Source: Hyparrhenia diplandra (lineage: Eukaryota > Streptophyta > Magnoliopsida > Poales > Poaceae). Taken from it: 64,000 nt of DNA. Below, in pieces: positions 56,801 through 64,000 of the stretch. The notes beneath the pieces are model-generated. The model ran no database searches, was not told where the DNA came from, and was given only the letters and a program-made list of their open reading frames with translations. A program made the translations under genes and the position numbers. The DNA is taken from NCBI GenBank assembly GCA_015847255.1, contig JADLZK010012248.1, forward strand, positions 868,001-932,000, given 5' to 3'. Numbering within the stretch: the first letter of the stretch is position 1; each line of letters begins with the position of its first letter.

Positions 56801-57118
56801 ACCAAATATGTATGTCACGACATTTATGTAATGGAACCAAAAATGTATTGGAGATCGTCGGACTTGCACTAAACGCCCCCCGACTTGTCAATTAAAGACT
56901 GTATTTTTAAATCATGCAACAACTATCCAAAATTCAAGTTTCTCATTTTTCGGGTACACATACTCATAGGGGGGCCACATAAAAATTTTCAGAATTTTTG
57001 AATAACCATTTGAATTGTTATGAATTTTACAAATTCATTTTAGAATCCATTTGCGTGGCGGGCATTTTACAATGCCCGCCACACAAAATGGTGGCCTATA
57101 TATAGGTGATGTGCATTT
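56801..57118. other. Spacer between CACTA genes
   Basis: A triple near-repeat of AATGGAACCAAA(T/A)ATGTA (56770-56850) lies at its left edge. A palindrome TGGCGGGCATTTTACAATGCCCGCCA lies at 57056-57081; its motif resembles the right subterminal repeats (62855-63110). Confidence 0.5.
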
Positions 57119-57182
57119 GGAATCGGCTAAGTCCTCGCCACGGTTCACTTGTGACCCCGAAGGGCCGCCAAAATTTCCTCTC
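57119..57182. repeat. Left arm of a 64-bp inverted repeat
   Basis: GGAATCGGCTAAGTCCTCGC.. pairs with 58121-58184 in reverse orientation. Mismatches are few and lie at C/G positions. Both arms point towards each other around the GC-rich leader and an intron-like region. Confidence 0.85.
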
Positions 57183-57650
57183 GCCGCCGCCGCCGCGCTG
57201 GGCCTCGGTCCTCACCGCCTCCGCCGCCTCCAGCGCTCCTCGCGTACAGCCTCGCCACAGTCCTCCCTCGCCCCCCTCCTCGCCGTCGCAGACTCGACTT
57301 GGGCCGCTGCTGGTCGGTGCTAACCCCATCGCGCCGAGGCCGCCGCCGTGCTCCGCCCCGTGGAGCTCCACTCCGCCGTGCTCTCGCCGGAGGCTCCACG
57401 CCTGTCTCCACCCGCCGAGCTCCACTCCGCCGCGCCGTCCCGTCGAGATCCATGCCGCCAGGGCTGGGAAACCCTAGCCGCGCGTCCCTCTCCGCCTCCA
57501 ACTGGGGGCGGCGCGCTGTCTTCTCCGCCTCCAACCCGGTGGCGCTGTCCTTCTCCGCCTCCTCCCCGCCGACGACCCATGAGATGCGCTCCCGTGCGCC
57601 TCCTCCCCGACTCCCCATCCTCTGTTCCCGCCCGGCCGTGGTGAGATCCC
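57183..57650 (+). other. GC-rich leader of the second CACTA gene
   Basis: Compositionally open in all frames. ACCCTAGCCGCGCGTC and a splice-donor-like GTGAGATCCCC at 57640-57650 suggest a 5' untranslated exon followed by an intron. Confidence 0.45.
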
Positions 57651-57850
57651 CGTGAATTTGGGGTGAATTTGGGATGGTGCCTGTGAATTTGGGTTGAATT
57701 TGGGATGAATTTTGAGGTGTCCGTGATGCTATACACTACTATTTTGGAGGTGCTCGTGAAATTGGGATGAATTTTGGGATGAATTTGGAGGTGCCCGTGA
57801 ATTTGGGATGAATTTGGTCCTGGAGGGTGAATTGGAGGGTGAATTGAGCT
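57651..57850 (+). repeat. Short tandem repeats of GTGAATTTGGG-type
   Basis: Irregular repeats of (G)TGAATTTGGG(G/A)TGAATTT in the presumed first intron. Confidence 0.8.
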
Positions 57851-58120
57851 AGCCGCCTTCTTTGTGATGCTATATATTTGTGAAATTTTGAATCAATTTT
57901 GCCCTATCTTTTCGTGATGCTATATACTTGTGAAATTTTGAATCAATTTAGCCGAGCATGTATGCCACCGCCTATGATGCCACTTCCATTGTCATACTTA
58001 TATGTGATGAAAAGGGATGAATTTGTATTTTCAAAATTTTGGTATGCTTGACCTTGTTTGTCCCCATTTGCTAAGTCCTCATTTATCGAGAATTTGAGAA
58101 TTATTAAGGACTTAGCTGGG

Positions 58121-58184
58121 CGGAGAGGAAATTTTATTGCCCTTCGGTCACAAGTGAACCGTGGGCGAGGACTTAGCCGATTCC
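58121..58184. repeat. Right arm of the 64-bp inverted repeat
   Basis: Reverse complement of 57119-57182 with small differences. Confidence 0.85.
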
Positions 58185-58808
58185 AGCGATGCCTCGTCAC
58201 ATATATATTCACTACTACTTAGTTGAACTTCGATCCGTGGCGGCTTTTTGGGTTTTCCATGGCATTTTCTACAACCTTACTATCTACTTCCGGCATTTGC
58301 AATGATGTGAATCTTTGTCGAGGCAAAGTGGCATATGCGATGATGTGAATGTTTTTTATCGAGGAGGCGATGATGAAAATGTCCCCATATTTGTGAGCGG
58401 CTAACGAGGACGGCTTGTATAATATATACAAGCAACCAGATTTTAGACGCGATGTGATAAGGATAGTTGGGTACTTCGAGGCCAAATACACATTTTACAC
58501 TTTTTTTATTTTTACTGATTATTTTGTATTGTTACACATTTTTTTGTTTATTTTTTGTATTTTTGTATGTACTATGTAAAAAGGAAAATATGTACCTATT
58601 TTATCTTTATTTTTGTAAATTTTTGGTTTTTTTGTAACTATACTCTATGTAAAATAAATGGAAAACTATATATGTAATCATGAGAGGAATACAATAAATA
58701 TAATTTGTGATGACTCTGTGATGGCTCTACTACGTACATACCGCTGTTTTTTACTCTTTGACTATAAATTACTATAATAAAATACTCTGTGTGTTCCCGT
58801 AGAATCCA

Positions 58809-61372
58809 ATGGCATCCGAACCAAGCGATAAAGATCGTGCAATAGGTGGCCGAGAGAGGGGAGGATGTGGCCTCCATGTCCGATTCTTCCACCGACAGTG
58901 GATACGAGAGCTTAACAGATTGACACCAAGGCCACGAAGAAACGTCTTAGAGAGGAAGAAATTGATCCGGATCGCGACCCACAGAGCCCGGCACGTGGTT
59001 CTCGTGAGTGGACAGCCTGCAACCAAAAACATAAATACACGACTAACACAACGTCGTGTGCCTCATGTAAGGCACACGACTAATTTTAGTTGTTGTCGTG
59101 ACGATTACCATTGGTGCCTCTGCGTCTAGAGTTTGGTGAAGAGAGAGCTCAATCGAGGAGGGGCAACAATCGGTCCCACACCCGCGACGGTGACCACCAC
59201 CTCCAAGAAGTCCAAGAAGTCGGCTTGAAAAGAGGCGTAACGGGAGGCACCCGTAAAAGGCGAGGTGGTGCGTAATATATTGAGGATAGGCCCGAATGGA
59301 GATCCCGTGGAGCCGAATCTATCGGGGCCATCTATAGCAACCAGATCTCTGTTGTAGCCAAGGATGTTGTGCCCATCACCTACCTAGACTGGAGGAAGGT
59401 CCCGGAAGGAGTCGAAGAAGAAGGTGTAGAAAGACGTGCAAGTCCTGTTCCATTATCCAGGGCCAGAGGCGGGCTTTGACAAAAGAAATGCAAAAGTATG
59501 TGCTAATCTGTTGCAAGCAAAGCGCCGCACCCGCTGAACAATGTACACACACTATGTGCGGAAGGGCAAGTCACCACTTCAAGCCTACAACTTCTTAAAG
59601 CAACCCGTCTGGGATGAGTTCGTCAGGCTCACGACTAACGAAGACTATGAAGCCAAGTCCAAAATGGGTAAAGAACTCGCAAAGAAGAATGAACTTAGGC
59701 ACAACCTCGGCTGTGTAGGATATTTTGGTCATAAAGGAGAATGGCGGCGGAAAGAAAGGAAGGACGCAGAGAAAGGGATACAGAATCCGTTGCTAGACCT
59801 TCCTGAGAGGACACGCGACTTCTTGTATGCCCGTCAGCCCAAGAAGCCGAAGACTGACAGCACGTCCAAATACAATGACCCAAAGGTCAACGAGGTGGAG
59901 AAGAAGGTGATGCTTGTCAAAGAGGCCAAGGCGCGCGGGGAGTTCCAACCTAGGAGGGAGCACGACGAGCTGACCGAGGCAATCGGAAGACCCGAGCACC
60001 GTGGCCGAGTTCGGGGGCAGGGCTCGAGGTATAGCTGGAAGACCGTGGATTCTTGGGCATCCGACGCGGCCGACTACCACACGAGGCAGAGGTACAAGGA
60101 AAACCTTAAGATGCAAGGCTATGAGCAAGCCATAAAGGACATAGTCGACAAGAAAATAGAAGAGGCATTAAAGACAAGAGGTCTTTGCAACATCCAAGGA
60201 AGCCAAGGTGTCAAGACGAAAGTGATGTCAGGGAAGAACCCAATCGACGATCGTCGAACCGCGGTGGGCAAACTCTATATACCCGTTGGCGTAAAAGGGG
60301 AAGAAGAAGGAGGTGGGCACCGCCGTGGTGTCTGCACCACAGAGTATGAAGTTGTACAATAACGAGCCGGTCCCACCAGACCATGCCTTCGTTTATCTGA
60401 CATCCATAGAACCAGGCCTGGGTGATGAGGAGCTCGATATCCCAGGTGAACAAGGAGAAACAGTACTCAAGGACCTTCGGGAGGAGAGGGAGTACCTATG
60501 GAACAAGGAAGACATTCTCCTGTGGAAACCGATGACACCACCTCCGACGGTAGCGACCGCAGGCCCTCCTCCTTCTCCCCCGGGTGGTGGTGGCGATGAC
60601 GATGATGATAATGACAATGACGATGGTGGCCGAGGTGCCGGAAGTCCTCGTCCAAACCCACCGGAAGGAGAAGATGCTGGCCGAGGTGGTGGAAGTCCTC
60701 GTTCGAACCCACCTCGGGAAGGAGAAGACGGTGGCAAGACACCACCTCACGGCTCAGGCCAGAGGACACCTTCTCCTAAGAAGGTTGCTCGCCGTCCTCC
60801 CACGCCGTTCAAGCGCCCAATGGTCGAGGAGGTTTCAGAAAATGTGACAGGTATAGCAAACAAAAGTATGGCTAATTAACTTGTACTAGGCATTAATTGG
60901 TGGCTAATTTAGTTCAATTCGACATGCATAGGATTCTCAACACCGCCTCGGAGCGGTCGGAAGGAGGATGAGGCCGAATGTTCCCCCAGCGCCGAGGAAG
61001 AAGAAGCTATCAAAAGAAGATAAGGAAATTCTTGCCCTGACCAACAAATACTTAGATGATGAGGCCAGAAAGGAGCTAGCGGAGAAGGAAAAGGACCTCC
61101 GATTGGCTAAGCTAAACCCGAGGGCCGTGAAGACCAGGCAAAGTAGGAATTATATACCCCATCGGCGGGGACAATGGGTCAGCCCGGACGCCTGCACATC
61201 TTTGAGCTTGGCAAGTTCATGGTGCCCAAGGGGCCTAATCGAGGATGAGGAGTGGGACACTCGCAGGTTCCACCGATTATATCGGCATGCAGTTGATCGG
61301 GGGGTGAGGGAGTTCCATTTCGGGGTTCCTAAAGAGCTCTTTAACTTGACTTCGATATTTCACCGCCAATAG
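58809..61372 (+). pseudogene. CACTA second gene: Transposase_24-like protein
   Basis: The start MASEPSDKDRAI at 58809 follows an intron-like region. The block at about 59290-59420 reads SVVAKDVVPITYLDWRKVPE, and 59541-60362 holds YTHYVRKGKSPLQAYNFLKQ and ELRHNLGCVGYFGHKGEW. Also present is HDELTEAIGRPEHRGRVRGQ, the hallmark end of the Ptta/En/Spm Transposase_24 domain. A Gly/Pro/Asp-rich linker with a duplicated GSPRPNPP unit follows (60540-60780), then a charged segment (60968-61372). Frame changes and probable introns (about 60880-60930) break it. The family is thought to bind subterminal repeats together with TNP2. Confidence 0.75.
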
Positions 61373-61529
61373 GCTTCGACGAAATGTGGCGGTTGCTACG
61401 GCGCCGAGGACATCGACCAATCCATTGTCACCCCTCTATGTTTGCGTGAGTTTGTTTACCAATAATTACGCGCTCGTACACGACTAATTCTAGCTCTCCA
61501 ATTCTATATATAATGACGTGACCACATGT

Positions 61530-62605
61530 GCTTGCAGGATGCAAGCATTGATAGCCAAAACGATGGATCAACCAGTTGTGTTTCTATGTCCAGCGTATAT
61601 AGACGTGGAGTATTTTAATCATTTCTGGATGGAGACCAAGAGGAACGATGAAGTCCAGAAGCTGAGCAAGGCCGAACAATATAAACACTTTGAAAATTTA
61701 TGCAATGCAAGAGTTAGAGAGATGGCAGACTACATCTGTAAGTGCATGAAGAAGATCAAAACGGACGCCGGTTGTCTCATTGCGGCCCAACATATCAAGT
61801 AAGTCAAAAGCAATACTTTTTATTTTTGAGCACTTGGAATCTATATCTAATCAAATAAAATGGTGTAGCCTTGCAGGTATACAAACAACAAACACACATT
61901 GGCCTTTGGATTTCTTGGCTAATCTTCCCTCGGGATGGATGTGCCCTTAGGTGGACTCGTTGGATGATACGCCAAAAGACCTCTACAAACATTTTGAGCA
62001 GGCCCCCTCGCACTGTAAGTCACGACACTTGTATACTATTTCATACCACAAACTTCTGTAAGTCATGACACTGTGAGATTTCGTACAGGGCATACAAGGA
62101 TTACTTGAAAGACCCCGAGTCATACGATCGGAGGATGAGCATACGCAAAGAAAAACATGGGGACGAAATGAAGATCAGGCGAGACTTCCGGTATATACAA
62201 AGATTAATTACTCGTTTGCTCATCCATATTGAATGGTCTCATAATATTCTAACCATTTTTACGGTACATATATCGTGCGTGCGTAAAGGCGGTAAGCAGC
62301 TCCGGGCAAGCAACCCGTGGTTTTTTACCATGACGTACATATCCCGCGGTGGCGTGTACCGCACTACGTGGCGCGAAGCCGGCGAAGAAAACCACGCATT
62401 TCGGGACAAAGACTTGGGCGACCTTAAGTTCAAGAAACTGGTTGGTGCCATCCGTAGGGCCGTGGTTGAGGACGTTGTGCTACCTACCGGCCGTTTCTAC
62501 GACCCTAACGGCGACCTCGCTACAAACGAGGACTTATGGGAACTTAGGGACTGGAGAAACGCGCTAGACATGAGGGACTATTTGTGGGAGGACATTGATT
62601 TCTAA
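61530..62605 (+). pseudogene. CACTA second gene: Ulp1-like C-terminal region
   Basis: Exon-like pieces separated by AT-rich introns. VVFLCPAYIDVEYFNHFWM and YICKCMKKIKTDAGCLIAAQ lie at 61570-61802. VDSLDDTPKDLYKHFEQ, with the LDSL-type box, lies at 61950-62000. YKDYLKDPESYDRRM is at 62095, and FKKLVGAIRRAVVEDVVLPT with FYDPNGDLATNEDLWEL at 62430-62550. This order fits the C48/Ulp1-type protease fused to many cereal CACTA proteins. The usual GxxxCGxYxC catalytic-Cys block expected near 62320-62390 was not found, so activity is doubtful. Confidence 0.65.
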
Positions 62606-62854
62606 CCTAGCTAGCTAAACGTGATTGAGCAATCGATCGTTCGATCGAGTTTTATAAATTGTGATGTGTGGTGGCCACTTTTAAACTCTAAGTGCTTTAA
62701 TTGAATGTCCATGTTAGTTGAATGTTAAATTGTGATGCATGTTTAAGATTTATGTGAATATTCTCTTATTTTATTATTTAATATGTGGTTTAAATCATAA
62801 TTTATAATTTTATAATATTTTTGAATTATTTTTTATTAATCCGAATTAATTAAC

Positions 62855-63110
62855 CGTGGCGGGCTTTTAACAAAGACCGCCATGGTTAAGATATTAACCA
62901 TGGCGGGCACGTAACAATGCGCCATGGTTAATCTATTAACCGCGGGCGGTCTTTGTTACGCGCCCGCCACGGTTAATCGATATGCATGGCGGGCATGGTG
63001 CCCGCCCGGTTAATCGAACGATTAACCGTGACCCTAGGTCCGTGGCGGACCTAATGCCCCGCCACGGAAAACCTAAAATGCCCGCCACGGAAGTTTCATT
63101 CGTAGTAGTG
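62855..63110. mobile_element. Right terminus of the large CACTA element
   Basis: At least seven GTGGCGGGC / CCCGCCACGG / CCATGGTTAA-type subterminal repeats in both orientations lead to CATTCGTAGTAGTG at 63097-63110, which reversed is CACTACTACGAATG. The left end of the same element was not identified. The tract that follows is T-rich (63111-63175). Confidence 0.8.
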
Positions 63111-63395
63111 CTCTTTTTTTTTTTTTCTTTTTTTATATCATTTTTATTATATGTTTTTTTTTTGTTTGTATATATTAATAAAATAAAAATTATATATATT
63201 ATCGCTGTGTGTTGCTCCCTACGTCCCTCGAATGTTTCGTTTCAGTTCAAAGAGCGATTAAAATTAAAATAGGATTTGTATCTTAACTTGTCCTTTGGAA
63301 AATTATTAAGCGGCGTTGAGTGCCGAGGAGACGGCCATTGGGCGCAGCGGTGGCTGGTTACGTTTTTCGAGGAACCGTCTTTTGGGAACGCCACA
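63111..63395. other. AT-rich flank and upstream region of the last gene
   Basis: Two poly-T tracts (63113-63134, 63156-63168). The stretch TCATTTTTATTATATGTT also occurs at 44084-44101. Nothing else recognised. Confidence 0.5.
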
Positions 63396-63404
63396 TTTAT
63401 ACCC
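63396..63404 (+). promoter_or_regulatory. TATA-like box of the last gene
   Basis: TTTATACCC about 100 nt upstream of the ATG at 63502. CTCACAGTACAG at 63457-63468 might instead be a splice acceptor. Confidence 0.4.
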
Positions 63405-63501
63405 CGTCCCGTGCCCCCCTCCCGTTATCCAACACTAACTTCTCTTTCGTGCCCCTCACAGTACAGGAACGCCGGACTCGCCGCCGCCCACGATCGTCGA
63501 C

Positions 63502-63771
63502 ATGGCCGCCACCAGGGAGGAGATGAAGTTCGCTGTGGAGCGCCTCCGCGCCGCCCTCACCAAGCTGAACGGCCTGGCCGACGACGTTGGCCTGCCAAAG
63601 GTGAACCTGCCCCTCGAGGAGAGGGCCAGCTTCTACGCCCTCCGGATCGAGTCTCGGCCGACCCGCCGAGGGGATACCGCCAAACGGGGAGGAGGCGGCC
63701 AGGAAGGCGGCCAAGCGCGAGGCAAGGAAGGCGGCCAAGCGCGCGGCCAAGAAGGCCAAGAAGGCGGCCTA
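63502..63771 (+). pseudogene. Small basic-tailed protein gene with a probable frameshift
   Basis: ATG in strong plant context (GTCGACATGGCC). The first 55 residues begin MAATREEMKFAVERLRAALT and look helical and charged (KLNGLADDVGLPKVNLPLEE). In the starting frame the protein then turns Gly/Gln-rich and runs to 63831. One frame over, from about 63680, the DNA encodes GEEAARKAAKREARKAAKRA and a further K/A-rich end stopping at TAG (63769-63771). The alternating Lys/Ala tail is far more protein-like. A one- or two-base indel between about 63640 and 63685 is therefore likely, real or a consensus error. The family is not recognised; a nucleic-acid-binding or nucleolar role is only a guess from the tail. 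Confidence 0.55.
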
Positions 63772-64000
63772 GGTTCCCTTCTTTTATTTGTTTATGTTAA
63801 TTTCTGTTGTCTGATCTGTGTGGATGTGTAAGATACAATGATACGTGGTGGTTAATTTGCTAATGGTTCGGTTGTTGGTTAATCAATTTGCATGGCAATC
63901 TCTTTATCTTTCGTTAATTTGGGTTCTAATGTTTCCTTTGAATCAGTTTATTATTTCTTATGATGCGTGTCAATCTTAATTTTCTATCATCGTGTTCAAA
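63772..64000. other. 3' flank of the last gene
   Basis: AT-rich sequence consistent with a 3' untranslated region. No clear single polyadenylation signal stands out. Confidence 0.3.

Overview
The window reads as nuclear intergenic DNA from a grass (Poaceae). Long AT-rich stretches alternate with GC-rich transposon leaders. Nested LTR retrotransposons, L1-type LINEs and CACTA (En/Spm) transposons are present, with TIRs and subterminal repeats of types common in cereals. I see no bacterial-style operons, tRNA or rRNA genes, or CRISPR. Only one plausible host protein gene is visible, at the far right.

Left part (about 0.2-38 kb). Beneath the transposons lies what looks like a cluster of reproductive 21-nt phasiRNA (21-PHAS) loci. 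Fourteen sites, all on the + strand, resemble the grass miR2118 target motif (core GGAGGCATCNGGAA). Apart from two sites, each lies about 90-175 nt downstream of a TATA-like box. Between the sites there is no credible coding sequence. The region grew by segmental duplication: copy A (241-10141) pairs with copy B (18173-24344), and copy C1 (12262-16301) pairs with C2 (34060-36435). A degenerate Copia element, a MITE, CACTA elements, two LINE-type insertions, a MULE-like fragment and a non-autonomous LTR element interrupt the cluster. An orphan promoter module at 37.9 kb, cut by an LTR element, suggests the cluster once ran further.

The Copia element (1737-8170, minus strand) is unusual. Its leader and parts of its coding region carry more than 20 short perfect hairpins with different stems but nearly always the same loop, TTCAG on the + strand. 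A minisatellite lies next to them.

Right part (about 38-63 kb). This is transposon DNA: an LTR-element fragment with a TGGTATCAG primer-binding site, three copies of a ~500-bp tandem repeat, and CACTA subterminal DNA. A large CACTA element follows, with its TNP2 transposase split by an 8,998-bp gag-protease Gypsy element (45570-54567, TSD ATTGG). Its second gene (Transposase_24 plus an Ulp1-like region) runs to the CACTA terminus at 63110. Coding frames here are broken by many small indels concentrated at C/G-rich contexts, so some frameshifts may be consensus errors at methylated cytosines. A small gene with a basic Lys/Ala-rich tail starts at 63502, with a likely frameshift.
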